A DNA stretch of 16,400 nucleotides from JAIVGV01 sp031425275 (GTDB taxonomy: Bacteria > Acidobacteriota > Blastocatellia > Pyrinomonadales > Pyrinomonadaceae), in the NCBI GenBank assembly GCA_031425275.1, contig JANPJA010000007.1, positions 1 through 16,400 on the forward strand, given 5' to 3'. The notes under the pieces were generated by a model. The model was not told the origin of the DNA, did no database searches, and saw only the letters and a list, made by a program, of their open reading frames with translations. Position 1 is the first letter of the stretch. Each line of letters begins with the position of its first letter. The position numbers and the translations under genes were made by a program. This document shows positions 6,627-13,331 of the stretch, in pieces.

Positions 6627-7247
6627 TCAGACCCCCCCTTCGGCATGAAGTTGCGACTTGCGGCGGCGGCGCGCTCCGCCGGCGGCGGCCAGCAGTCCCG
6701 TGCCGAGGAGCAGGAGCGTGGCCGGCTCGGGCACCTGCGGCGTGTTCGGGGTCGGCGGCGGGAGCAAGTCCACGGGCGGGTTGTCCTCGGGAAGGAAGAA
6801 AAGCGGGACGGCGGCGAGACCGAGCAGCGGCCACAGCGGGAAGCCGCCGGGGCGCAGGATCGGGCCGCAGTCGCAGATCGTGCCGTCAACTTCGCCGACC
6901 TGAATCGTCTCGACCGTGGTCTGTTGCGGGGCGACCTCAGTCCCGGTCAGCGAGACGTTCGCGCCGGAAGTTCCGCCGCCCGTGTCGCCGACCGCCGGGC
7001 CGCCGGAACTCGTCTTGCCGTCCGGCGCGGTCGCGGGCGTCGAGGGCGACTGCGCGCCCGACTTGCCTTGTTGTTGCGACAGCGAGCGCAGGCGCAGGTC
7101 AATCGAGGTGCGATTACCCTGCGAGCCGAAAATCGTCGCCATGGAAACAACGTCTCCGTATGCGATGGGGCCGGCCTGCGCCGGGCCGGCGGCCAAGAGT
7201 AGGACGCCGAGCATCAGAGCGGTCGTCTTGATTGCTTGATGCCTCAT
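6627..7247 (-). CDS. PEP-CTERM sorting-domain protein
   Basis: 206 residues. It begins with a signal peptide (hydrophobic 8-24, cleavage near AQA at 25). A low-complexity Gly/Ser/Thr/Pro region follows (60-110), then a hydrophobic segment PLWPLLGLAAVPLFFL (137-152) and a proline-rich linker. The end is a classic PEP-CTERM signal: VPEP (172-175), a hydrophobic helix (176-190) and an Arg cluster ARRRRK (192-197). PEP-CTERM proteins are cut and sorted by an exosortase, normally encoded elsewhere and not seen here. An extra hydrophobic segment before the PEP motif is unusual. I chose the ATG at 7247, with AGGAAG 11 bases upstream; an in-frame ATG at 7283 has no Shine-Dalgarno. It is coupled to the downstream PEGA/PKD-like gene. 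The two Cys in ICDCG (125, 127) are the only cysteines and could bind metal or form a disulfide. Confidence 0.88.
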   Translation of the reverse strand: MRHQAIKTTALMLGVLLLAAGPAQAGPIAYGDVVSMATIFGSQGNRTSIDLRLRSLSQQQGKSGAQSPSTPATAPDGKTSSGGPAVGDTGGGTSGANVSLTGTEVAPQQTTVETIQVGEVDGTICDCGPILRPGGFPLWPLLGLAAVPLFFLPEDNPPVDLLPPPTPNTPQVPEPATLLLLGTGLLAAAGGARRRRKSQLHAEGGV

Positions 7248-7373
7248 CGTTTGGTGGTCTTCCTCTCTCAATCCCTGAGCCATGGTGACAGCACGGCCTT
7301 GCCGCGAGGTTAAATACCGGTGACTTTTGAAGTAAAGTCCGCTTTCCTTATCGTTTACAACTGAGGAAAAGGC

Positions 7374-7402
7374 ATAATACTGTATGACTTCCAGTTTTGC
7401 GA
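7374..7402 (-). promoter_or_regulatory. Possible promoter of the PEP-CTERM operon
   Basis: On the minus strand a TATTAT -10 (7379-7374, 5 of 6) lies 17 bases after a weak TCGCAA -35 (7402-7397), in an AT-rich island between the pnp terminator and the PEP-CTERM start. The resulting leader would be about 120 bases. Only the -10 box is convincing. Confidence 0.35.
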
Positions 7403-7440
7403 GCGCTTTTTCGCACCCCTAAATCTTTGCAGGGAAAAGA

Positions 7441-7477
7441 AAAGGAGGCCCGGCGAGTATATCGCCGGGCCTCTTTT
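7441..7477 (-). terminator. Intrinsic terminator of pnp
   Basis: GAGGCCCGGCGA (7445-7456) pairs perfectly with TCGCCGGGCCTC (7462-7473) around a 5-base loop. On the minus strand a CTTTT run follows, and the plus strand also has TTTT, so it could work both ways. It is about 45 bases after the pnp stop. Confidence 0.9.
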
Positions 7478-7518
7478 CACTCGGGCCGTGCCCGCGGGCC
7501 GGCCGGCATCGAGACGGA

Positions 7519-9825
7519 TCAGCGTCTGCCGCCGCCGCCGCCGCGACCGCCGCGGTTGCCGCCGCCGCCGCCACGTTCTTCGCGCCGGCCGCCCTCGCGC
7601 TCGCGGTCGTTATCGCGGCCGCCCTCGCGGTCGCTGACGGAGCCGCCGCGGTCGCCGCCGCCGCCGCCGCCGCCATCACGGTCGCCGCCGCCATCGCCGT
7701 CACCGCCGTCGCCGCCCCCGCCCTGCTCGTCGCGCGGGAGGAGCGCCTTGCGGGAGAGCTTGATCTTATTGCCCTCCTTGCCGATGCACTTGACCATGAT
7801 CTGCTGGCCCTCTTTAAGCTCGTCCCTCACGTCGCGGACGCGATGCGGGGCGATCTCGGAGATGTGCAGCAGGCCGTCGGTGCCGGGGAAGATTTCGACG
7901 AACGCGCCGAAATCGACGATGCGCGAGACCGTGCCCATGTAGGTCGCGCCGATGTCGGCCTCGGCGGTGAGTCCGCGGATGCGGGCGATGGCCGCCTCGG
8001 CGGCGTCGCCGTCGGCCGTGGAGATGAAGATCGTGCCGTCGTCTTCCACGTCGATCTTCGCGCCGGTCTCTTCGACGATGGAGCGGATGATCTTGCCGCC
8101 CGGTCCGATCACGTCGCGAATCTTGTCCGGGTTGATCTTGATGGTGATGATGCGCGGGGCGTACTCGCTCAGGTCTTCGCGGGCGGCGGGCAGCGCCTCG
8201 TTCATGATGCCGAGGATGTGGAGACGGCCTTTGCGCGCCTGCTCCAAAGCTTCCTGCAAGATCATGGCGTTGATGCCGCCGATCTTGATGTCCATTTGCA
8301 GCGCGGTGATGCCTTCGCTGGTGCCGGCCACCTTGAAGTCCATGTCGCCGTAGTGATCTTCCGCGCCCGCGATGTCGGAGAGGATGGCGTACTTGTTGCC
8401 CTCCATGACGAGGCCCATCGCGACGCCCGCGACGGCCGTGCGAATCGGCACGCCGGCGTCCATCATCGAGAGGCTGCCGCCGCACACCGTCGCCATCGAC
8501 GACGAGCCGTTCGACTCCGTGATGTCCGAGACGATGCGCAGGGCATACGGGAAATCTTCCTCACTCGGCATGACGGGTTCGAGCGCGCGGCGCGCGAGCG
8601 CGCCGTGGCCGATCTCGCGCCGCGAGGTCGAGCCGAAGCGGCCGACTTCGCCGACCGAGTAGTGCGGGAAGTTGTAGTGGAGCAAAAAGCGGCGCTTGAC
8701 CTCGCCGGACTCAAGGTCGTCGATGAACTGCTCGTCCTGCTTCGTCCCCAAAGTCGAGGTGACGATGGCCTGCGTCTCGCCGCGCGTGAACAGGGCCGAG
8801 CCGTGGACGCGCGGGAGCCACTTGACTTCGCAGTCGATGGGGCGAATCTCGGAGAACCGGCGGCCGTCCGGGCGGCGGCGTTTGTTGAGAATGTCGTCGC
8901 GGAAGATTTTCTCTTTGAGCTTGTCGAAGATTTTCTTCGCCGTCTTGCGCTTCTCGGGCACGTCCTCCGGGTACGACTCGACGACCTCTTTCTTCAAGGC
9001 ATCGACGGCCGCGTAGGAGCCGATTTTGCCGTGCGCTTCGGTGTCGAGCGAGGCGCGCAGTTTGTCCGTGTAGTTGCGCTCGATCTCGCCCGACATCTCC
9101 TCGTCGAGTGTGGGCGTTTCCACCGGGCGCTTCTGGATATCCAGCGCCTTGTAGAGTTCCTTCTGCCAGCGGCAGAGGCGGTTGATCTCCTTGTGGGCGA
9201 GCATCAGGGCCTCGACCATGATCTCCTCGGAGACTTCCTTGGCCCCGGCCTCGACCATCACGATGGCTTCTTCCGTGCCCGCCACGATCAGGTTCAGGCT
9301 CGATTCGCGCACTTCGTCGTAAGTCGGGTTGATGATGTAGCGGCCCTCGATGAGGCCGACTCTGACGCCGGCAATCGGCGTCGGGAACGGGATGTCCGAG
9401 AGGTAGAGGGCGAGCGACGCGCCGGTGATGGCGAGCACGTCCGGGTCGTTCTCCGCGTCCGACGAGATGACGGAGGCGATGACCTGCGTCTCGTTGCGGT
9501 AGCCTTCGGTGAAGAGCGGGCGGCAGGGGCGGTCGATCAGGCGGCAGGTGAGAACTTCCTTCTCGCCGGGCCGGCCCTCGCGCCGGAAGTAGTTGCCGGG
9601 GATGCGGCCCGCGGCGTAGTTGTGCTCGCGGTACTCGACCGTGAGCGGGAAGAAGTCGATCCCCTCGCGCGGGCTCGGCGCGCCGATGGCGGCGCACAGC
9701 AACATGGTGTCGCCGTAGCGGACGACGACCGAGCCGTGGGCCTGCTTGGCGACCCGGCCCGTCTCGACGGTGAAATCGCGCCCGCCGAGCTTGATGGTCT
9801 CTTTCAGATACTTTTTCTCTGCCAT
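7519..9825 (-). CDS. pnp: Polyribonucleotide nucleotidyltransferase (PNPase)
   Basis: 768 residues; a phosphorolytic 3'-5' exoribonuclease and polymerase in RNA decay, working as a trimer. The first RNase PH domain covers about 10-145, with FFPLTVEYREHNYAAGRIPG and RLIDRPCRPLF. The all-helical linker covers about 240-310. The second RNase PH domain covers about 325-545, with the catalytic stretch EDHYGDMDFKVAGT; Asp490, Asp496 and Lys498 match E. coli Asp486, Asp492 and Lys494. The KH domain with IGPGGKIIRSI covers about 560-617. The S1 domain covers about 622-695. Residues 700-768 are an extra Gly/Arg/Asp-rich tail ending RGGRGGGGGRR, an RNA-binding-type disordered tail beyond the usual 700-residue length. 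The start is the ATG at 9825 with AAGGAGAG 8 bases upstream; an in-frame upstream ATG at 9846 lacks one. It follows rpsO, as in many bacteria, with a long hairpin-containing leader that may mediate autoregulation. Confidence 0.98.
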   Translation of the reverse strand: MAEKKYLKETIKLGGRDFTVETGRVAKQAHGSVVVRYGDTMLLCAAIGAPSPREGIDFFPLTVEYREHNYAAGRIPGNYFRREGRPGEKEVLTCRLIDRPCRPLFTEGYRNETQVIASVISSDAENDPDVLAITGASLALYLSDIPFPTPIAGVRVGLIEGRYIINPTYDEVRESSLNLIVAGTEEAIVMVEAGAKEVSEEIMVEALMLAHKEINRLCRWQKELYKALDIQKRPVETPTLDEEMSGEIERNYTDKLRASLDTEAHGKIGSYAAVDALKKEVVESYPEDVPEKRKTAKKIFDKLKEKIFRDDILNKRRRPDGRRFSEIRPIDCEVKWLPRVHGSALFTRGETQAIVTSTLGTKQDEQFIDDLESGEVKRRFLLHYNFPHYSVGEVGRFGSTSRREIGHGALARRALEPVMPSEEDFPYALRIVSDITESNGSSSMATVCGGSLSMMDAGVPIRTAVAGVAMGLVMEGNKYAILSDIAGAEDHYGDMDFKVAGTSEGITALQMDIKIGGINAMILQEALEQARKGRLHILGIMNEALPAAREDLSEYAPRIITIKINPDKIRDVIGPGGKIIRSIVEETGAKIDVEDDGTIFISTADGDAAEAAIARIRGLTAEADIGATYMGTVSRIVDFGAFVEIFPGTDGLLHISEIAPHRVRDVRDELKEGQQIMVKCIGKEGNKIKLSRKALLPRDEQGGGGDGGDGDGGGDRDGGGGGGGDRGGSVSDREGGRDNDREREGGRREERGGGGGNRGGRGGGGGRR

Positions 9826-10004
9826 TGATTTTCTCTCCTTAACCACACAACAACTTTCGCGCCCCCTTGCGTCTCATCCGCCGCGCGACTGGAAATCCGA
9901 CAACACTCAGCCCCGGCCGTCACCCGACTATCGGAGTTGCGAGCCGAGCGGCCCACACGTGAAACTCCCTCGACTGAAATCGCCAGCCTCAACTCTTGAG
10001 GTTT

Positions 10005-10039
10005 GGCTGATAGCTAAAAGCTAACGGCTAACGGCTTGT
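10005..10039. repeat. Heptamer tandem repeat, consensus GCTAACG-like
   Basis: Five back-to-back 7-base units read on the plus strand: GGCTGAT, AGCTAAA, AGCTAAC, GGCTAAC and GGCTTGT. No inverted right arm is recognisable here, unlike the other heptamer loci. It lies in the rpsO-pnp leader, next to a strong hairpin. Confidence 0.6.
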
Positions 10040-10042
10040 CCA

Positions 10043-10082
10043 AAACAAATGCGGCGGCAGCCTCACGTGAAGCTGCCGCCGC
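10043..10082 (-). terminator. Strong hairpin after rpsO, terminator or attenuator before pnp
   Basis: GCGGCGGCAGC (10051-10061) pairs perfectly with GCTGCCGCCGC (10072-10082) around a 10-base loop containing CACGTG. On the minus strand the tail is ATTTGTTTT, a moderately T-rich run. It is about 150 bases after the rpsO stop and 225 bases before pnp. It could partly end transcription after rpsO, or be an RNase III-type processing hairpin as known for the E. coli pnp leader. Confidence 0.55.
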
Positions 10083-10124
10083 CTTGTCGCTTAAACACCG
10101 GCTACGGTTACGGCTCGCGTCCCC

Positions 10125-10166
10125 CCGGCGGCAGCCTGCTCCGTCACGTTCGGAACTGCCGCCCGG
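10125..10166. repeat. Second hairpin in rpsO-pnp gap, related to the one at 10051-10082
   Basis: CCGGCGGCAG (10125-10134) pairs with CTGCCGCCCGG (10156-10166) with one bulged base. It shares GGCGGCAGC, a CACGT loop word and CTGCCGCC with the neighbouring hairpin, which suggests local duplication. No T-run follows, so it is not a terminator by itself. Confidence 0.5.
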
Positions 10167-10231
10167 CTGGTTACGGGCGCGGGCTTGTGCAAACAAACTA
10201 AAGTTACTTCCGTCGAACCCCGGCCGCCCGC

Positions 10232-10498
10232 CTAGCGGCGCAGGCCGAGACTTTTGATCAGCGAGTGGTACTGCTCGATGTCTTTACGCTTGAGGTAGTC
10301 GAGCATACTGCGACGCTGCGAGACCATCTTGAGCAGCCCGCGCCGCGAGTGATTGTCTTTCTTATGCGTCCGGAAATGCTCGGTGAGCTGGTTGATGCGC
10401 GCCGTCAGGAGCGCGACCTGAACTTGGGGCGAACCCGTGTCGCCGTCCTTCTGGCGGTAGTCGCCGACGATCTTTTCCTTCGATTCTCTGTCCAACAT
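10232..10498 (-). CDS. rpsO: 30S ribosomal protein S15
   Basis: 88 residues, the normal S15 length. Family features run throughout: TGSPQVQVALLTARINQLTEHF (residues 21-42), HKKDNHSRRGLLKMVSQRRSMLDYLK (45-70), and the C-terminal YHSLIKSLGLRR. S15 is a primary 16S rRNA-binding protein that starts assembly of the small-subunit platform. The ATG at 10498 is the only fitting start; no close Shine-Dalgarno is seen (a GGGAGGG lies about 15 bases upstream). A good promoter at 10582-10610 gives a leader of about 80 bases, where S15 autoregulation would act in other bacteria; I could not identify an S15-binding fold. pnp follows. Confidence 0.98.
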   Translation of the reverse strand: MLDRESKEKIVGDYRQKDGDTGSPQVQVALLTARINQLTEHFRTHKKDNHSRRGLLKMVSQRRSMLDYLKRKDIEQYHSLIKSLGLRR

Positions 10499-10581
10499 GG
10501 CTTGTGCTTAGATGGCCCTCCCAGACCGCAGTAGCGCCCGCAATCGCAGGCAACCGCAAGAGTTACTTAAACCGCCGAGGA

Positions 10582-10610
10582 ATTTAACACGCCGTTTGAC
10601 GCGCTGTCCA
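10582..10610 (-). promoter_or_regulatory. Predicted sigma-70 promoter of rpsO
   Basis: On the minus strand TGGACA (10610-10605, 5 of 6 to the -35 consensus) and TTAAAT (10587-10582) are separated by exactly 17 bases. The -10 lies about 84 bases before the rpsO start codon. No competing promoter was seen nearby. Confidence 0.45.
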
Positions 10611-10783
10611 GCCGGCCGCGCGCCGAGGTCTCCCGGCCGTATTTCAGGCAGCATCAGTCGCGCCGGGCCGGGCTCCGTGATCAAGGTTCGGCCGCTCGTC
10701 GTGACGGCCGAGTCCCGAAGCACTCTGATTCGTAGAGAAAGGCCCTCAGACGAGAGCCAGATTCTTTGGGTCGGCGGCAGACG
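10611..10783. other. Gap upstream of the rpsO promoter, no feature seen
   Basis: The whole gap between the HMA-protein stop and rpsO (10499-10842) has no gene I can support. Its ends hold the rpsO promoter and the hairpin at 10784-10817. In the middle I see only GC-rich sequence without repeats or convincing sites. Confidence 0.6.
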
Positions 10784-10817
10784 GCGACGGGGGCGGCTCG
10801 AAAGCCGCCCCCGTCGC
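10784..10817 (-). terminator. Perfect hairpin downstream of the HMA-protein gene
   Basis: A 15-bp perfect stem, GCGACGGGGGCGGCT (10784-10798) against its complement (10803-10817), closes a CGAA loop 25 bases after the stop at 10843. The minus-strand side lacks a T-run. It is still the likely 3' end of the TlpA/HMA transcript, as hairpin-only terminators are common in GC-rich genomes. Confidence 0.65.
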
Positions 10818-10842
10818 GTTTACGGCGTTCGTCATACTCCCG

Positions 10843-11130
10843 CTATTCGGCGACTTTGAACCCGGTACCGTTAATGACCTCGCGCAGTTTCGCCTCCGTC
10901 ACTTTCTCATCGTCATAGGTAATCACGGCCTCGCCTTTCTCGTAGCTGACCTCCACTTCCTGGACGCCGGCAGTAGCCTTCAGCGCCTTGGCGACGGAAG
11001 ATGAGCAACTGCCGCACTTCATGCCTGAGACGCGGATGGTGGCCGTCTTGGTGGCGGCGAACGCGGTTGTGAGGCTGAGCGCCAGCGCCAGCGCGCAGGC
11101 GGCCGCAAAGTTACTTACTCTTTTGAACAT
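10843..11130 (-). CDS. Secreted heavy-metal-associated (HMA) domain protein, MerP/CopZ-like
   Basis: 95 residues: a signal peptide (positively charged start FKR, hydrophobic 9-24, cleavage near AFA at 25) followed by one HMA domain. The metal site GMKCGSC has Cys39 and Cys42 in the MxCxxC loop. The rest follows the beta-alpha-beta pattern (VQEVEVSYEKGEAVITYDDE, LREVINGTGFKV). Members bind Cu(I), Hg(II) or similar soft metals; the signal peptide puts this one outside the cytoplasm, as in MerP. I chose the ATG at 11130, with AAGGAGA 8 bases upstream; the longer frame to 11187 would remove the signal peptide from the N-terminus. The start overlaps the end of the TlpA-like gene by 20 bases, so the pair is translationally coupled. 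Which metal is bound cannot be told. Confidence 0.92.
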   Translation of the reverse strand: MFKRVSNFAAACALALALSLTTAFAATKTATIRVSGMKCGSCSSSVAKALKATAGVQEVEVSYEKGEAVITYDDEKVTEAKLREVINGTGFKVAE

Positions 11131-11632
11131 TCTTTGGGTCTCCTTTTGTTGCCCGCCGTCGTAACAGCGGCTTGATTTGTTCGTCAAACTCTTGGGGGAG
11201 AAGAATCCCCGCGATGGTGCCGCGAATCGTTCCCTCGCGGTCGATGATGATAGTCAGCGGTAAGGTCTCGTCCGGGCTGAAGGCGGCCCTCATCTCGCGC
11301 GTGCCGAGCGCGATGGGGTAGTTCACTCTCAGCCCCCGTGTAAACTTCCGCACGCGCGCCAGTTGCTCGGGCGGGAAGGTGACGCCGATGATTCGCAGGC
11401 CGTCTTTGCCGTACTCCCGCTGGAGCTTGACGAGATCAGGCATTTCCGCGCGGCACGGCGGGCACCACGTCGCCCAGAAATTGATGAGCACGACCTTGCC
11501 CCGGTAGTCGTCCAGCCGCACCGTGCGCCCCTCGATGCTCTTGAGAGTCAGGGACGGGGCCTTAGCGTCCTGCCCCACGGCGACGGGAGGCAGGACAGCG
11601 AGCACAAGAGCGGAAACCACCGCGCGTAACAT
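11111..11632 (-). CDS. TlpA/ResA-like thiol-disulfide oxidoreductase
   Basis: 173 residues. An N-terminal hydrophobic segment (2-20) acts as a signal peptide or anchor. A thioredoxin fold of the TlpA/AhpC-TSA family follows, with SLTLKSIEGRTVRLDDYRGKVVLINFWATWCPPC. The redox pair is Cys57-Pro-Pro-Cys60. The cis-proline region is probably SPDETLPLTIIID. Such proteins reduce disulfides in the envelope, often to keep metal-site cysteines of cytochrome c or copper proteins reduced. The coupled secreted HMA protein, which has a CxxC metal site, is a plausible client; that is inference. I chose the ATG at 11632; a TTG at 11644 would add four residues. No strong Shine-Dalgarno precedes either. The 5' region is shared head-to-head with ndh. 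Confidence 0.92.
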   Translation of the reverse strand: MLRAVVSALVLAVLPPVAVGQDAKAPSLTLKSIEGRTVRLDDYRGKVVLINFWATWCPPCRAEMPDLVKLQREYGKDGLRIIGVTFPPEQLARVRKFTRGLRVNYPIALGTREMRAAFSPDETLPLTIIIDREGTIRGTIAGILLPQEFDEQIKPLLRRRATKGDPKNVQKSK

Positions 11633-11644
11633 TCCGTAAATCAA

Positions 11645-11969
11645 TACAGGTGCCGGAGGCCGGCGAGCAGGCTGCGGGTTGAGCTGAATCTTTGCGAGTT
11701 TCGGTGCGTAGTCGAGACGGCTTACGGGCTTCTGAAGGTTGTAGATTCACTTTCCGCGGACAAGGTTGCCCATCGGCCGACGGCTTTACGGTTCAGACGA
11801 ACCCGGTCGGGCTCGCCGAGATCACAGACAAATTGTTGGGGGCAAAGGGGGAGGGGGTTGATATGTCATTCGGGGGATTGAGCAGTATTTTGGTTAAGGC
11901 GTGCGCGCGCGCGGCCCTTTTGATACCATGCCCGCCGGGCGCGAGCAAATTTCACGGTCGGAGAGACGG
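11645..11969. other. Divergent tlpA-ndh intergenic region with G-runs
   Basis: No gene is credible in these 325 bases. The region must hold the start signals for both neighbours, but no convincing -35/-10 pair was found. TTGATA at 11858 with CAGTAT at 11883 is a weak plus-strand candidate with a 19-base spacer. Four runs of five G lie at 11838-11876. An alternating GC run is near 11900, and a GGAG ribosome binding site for ndh is near 11960. Confidence 0.5.
11838..11876 (+). promoter_or_regulatory. Potential G-quadruplex upstream of ndh
   Basis: Four G5 runs (11838-11842, 11847-11851, 11853-11857, 11872-11876) with loops of 4, 1 and 14 bases on the ndh coding strand, about 95 bases before its ATG. 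The motif fits a quadruplex-forming pattern with one long loop. Whether it affects ndh is not known. Confidence 0.35.
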
Positions 11970-13199
11970 ATGGCAAACAGACAGGCGCGGGTAGTGATTA
12001 TCGGCGGCGGCTTCGGCGGGCTGTTCACGGCGCTGGAAGTGGCGGGCGCGGCCGAGGTGACGATGATCAGCGCGGAGGATCACTTCACCTTCGCGCCGAT
12101 GCTTTACGAGTACCTGAGCGGCGAGGTCGAGGCGTGGCACATCGCGCCGCACTACCGGGAGCTGCTGGACGAACGGGTCCGCTTCCTCCACGGCGCGGTG
12201 ACGGACATCGACTTCGACGCCCGCGAAGTCTCAATCGCGGGCCGCGTGCGCCGCATGGCTTACGACGTGCTCGTCCTCGCCCTCGGCGGCGTGACGAACT
12301 ATTGGGGCGTCGAGGGCGCGGAACAGTTCGCGCTCCCCTTCCGCAAGGTTCGCCACGCGGACGATCTGCGCCGCCGCATGACGGACGCGCTCGACCGCAT
12401 CCCGCCCGACGCCGCGCCGCAGGACGCGCGCTCGGCCGCCACCTTCGCCGTCGTCGGCGCGGGCGCGAGCGGCGTGGAGTTATCCACCAAGATGGCCGAC
12501 CTGCTGCGCGACGCATTCGGGAGGCGCGGCCTGCACGGCGAGCCGCGCGTGATCGTCGTCGAGCAGGGCACGCAGGTCGTCCCCGGCATGGACGAGGAGA
12601 TGCGCGCCGTGGTCGAGAATGCTCTCCACAAGGCGCGCGTCGAAGTCCACACCGCGACGCGCGTCGTGCGCCTGACGGGCGACGGATTCGTCTTCGAGCA
12701 CAACGGCGAGCAGACGGAGGTTCGGGCGGCTGCCGTGGTCTGGACGGCGGGCGTGCGGGTGAACCCGCTGGCCGAGCGGCTGGCGTTGGAGAAGGACAAG
12801 CGCGGCCTCTTGGTCATCGAGCCGACGCTAGAGGCGCGGGGGCGCGCCGGGGTCTTCGCGCTCGGCGACATGGCGGCCGCCACCGACATCGTGCCGACGC
12901 TCGCGGGCACGGCGCAGCTCGCCTTCCAGCAGTCGAGCCTCTTGGGCAAAAACATCCGCGCTCTGATTGCGGGCGAGCCGTTGAAGACCAAAAAATTTGT
13001 GGAGCTGGGCGAGGCCCTGAGCCTCGGCACCGAGGACGCGGCGGTCTTGGCGGGCGGGCAGGTGGTCAGCGGCGCGCTCGCCCGACAGGCGCGATACGCG
13101 CTCTACACGGGGCGGCTGCCGACGTGGCAGCACCGCCTGAAGGTCGGCGCGAGCTGGTTCTTCGGCGGCAAGTCGCCGCGCCCGCTGGGGCTGAGCTAG
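11970..13199 (+). CDS. ndh: Type II NADH dehydrogenase (NDH-2) family flavoprotein
   Basis: 409 residues, the normal NDH-2 length. It transfers electrons from NADH to quinone without proton pumping, as a peripheral membrane flavoenzyme. The FAD-binding Rossmann motif is VVIIGGGFGGL (8-18). The NAD(P)H-binding Rossmann motif is AVVGAGASGVE (160-170). The second FAD motif is GVFALGDMAA (294-303), followed by AQLAFQQ (315-321), which contributes to the quinone-side site. WTAGVRVNPLA (258-268) is also characteristic. The C-terminus is amphipathic rather than transmembrane. I chose the ATG at 11970 because the FAD motif starts right after it and GGAG lies about 7 bases upstream; an in-frame ATG at 11901 would add 23 unlike residues. 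It is divergent from tlpA. A heptamer-repeat element begins 10 bases after the stop, so no ordinary terminator is seen. A sulfide:quinone or related reductase is less likely, as the pattern fits NDH-2. Confidence 0.9.
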   Translation: MANRQARVVIIGGGFGGLFTALEVAGAAEVTMISAEDHFTFAPMLYEYLSGEVEAWHIAPHYRELLDERVRFLHGAVTDIDFDAREVSIAGRVRRMAYDVLVLALGGVTNYWGVEGAEQFALPFRKVRHADDLRRRMTDALDRIPPDAAPQDARSAATFAVVGAGASGVELSTKMADLLRDAFGRRGLHGEPRVIVVEQGTQVVPGMDEEMRAVVENALHKARVEVHTATRVVRLTGDGFVFEHNGEQTEVRAAAVVWTAGVRVNPLAERLALEKDKRGLLVIEPTLEARGRAGVFALGDMAAATDIVPTLAGTAQLAFQQSSLLGKNIRALIAGEPLKTKKFVELGEALSLGTEDAAVLAGGQVVSGALARQARYALYTGRLPTWQHRLKVGASWFFGGKSPRPLGLS

Positions 13200-13209
13200 G
13201 GGGAAGAGC

Positions 13210-13323
13210 GTCAGTTGTCCGTGGTCGGTTGTCCGTGGTTTGTGATTGACCATCGGCGCGTTAAGAGCAGCCTCCGAGTTTCAGCAGCACGAAACAAATG
13301 ACCACGAACAACTGACCACGGAC
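13210..13323. repeat. Inverted heptamer-repeat element A between ndh and the 85-residue gene
   Basis: Left arm: five 7-base units from 13210 to 13244 (GTCAGTT, GTCCGTG, GTCGGTT, GTCCGTG, GTTTGTG). Right arm: 13300-13323 with the inverse units GACCACG, AACAACT, GACCACG. Left and right arms match at 21 of 24 aligned positions. A 55-base core separates them. The element fills the gap almost exactly: it starts 10 bases after the ndh stop and ends 8 bases before the next ATG. Its core and arms are related to the copy at 14988-15103. On the plus strand it is followed by seven T residues (13325-13331), so the folded RNA could double as a terminator for ndh. Confidence 0.8.
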
Positions 13324-13331
13324 ATTTTTTT

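Larger units (their letters stand above)
9826..10231. other. rpsO-pnp intergenic region (406 bases) without a gene
   Basis: No credible reading frame is seen. Reading from rpsO towards pnp (minus strand) it holds a hairpin with a bulge (10166-10125), a strong hairpin with a T-rich tail (10082-10051), heptamer repeats of consensus GCTAACG on the plus strand (10039-10005), a small perfect hairpin CCTCAA/TTGAGG (10001-9987), and finally the pnp ribosome binding site at about 9834-9841. The 18-base words beginning GGCTTGT at 10033 and 10182 are alike and flank the two hairpins. No clear promoter for pnp was found. Confidence 0.7.

Noticed and set aside
5508..7202. Long plus-strand frame of 564 codons across the secreted-protein operon
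   Set aside because: It is antisense to two genes with signal peptides, known domains, Shine-Dalgarno sites and a terminator. Its product is Arg/Ala/Gly-rich with no domain, as typical of the opposite frame in GC-rich DNA.
7843..9828. Plus-strand frame of 661 codons opposite pnp
   Set aside because: Wholly antisense to the unmistakable PNPase; composition is that of a shadow frame.
9804..9992. Minus-strand frame of 62 codons over the pnp start
   Set aside because: It covers the pnp ribosome binding site in a different frame and lacks its own start signals.
10512..10859. Plus-strand frame of 115 codons upstream of rpsO
   Set aside because: It crosses the rpsO promoter, the strong hairpin at 10784-10817 and the end of the HMA gene; no Shine-Dalgarno and no recognisable similarity.
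11692..11994. Plus-strand frame of 100 codons in the tlpA-ndh gap
   Set aside because: It overlaps the ndh start in another frame and has mixed, unstructured composition; no supporting start signal.
12134..13249. Second plus-strand frame overlapping ndh
   Set aside because: Shifted frame of the same DNA with Arg/Gly-rich product; ndh itself has all motifs in the other frame.
13210..13323. CRISPR array
   Set aside because: The units are 7 bases long, degenerate and contiguous with no spacers, and no cas gene is nearby.
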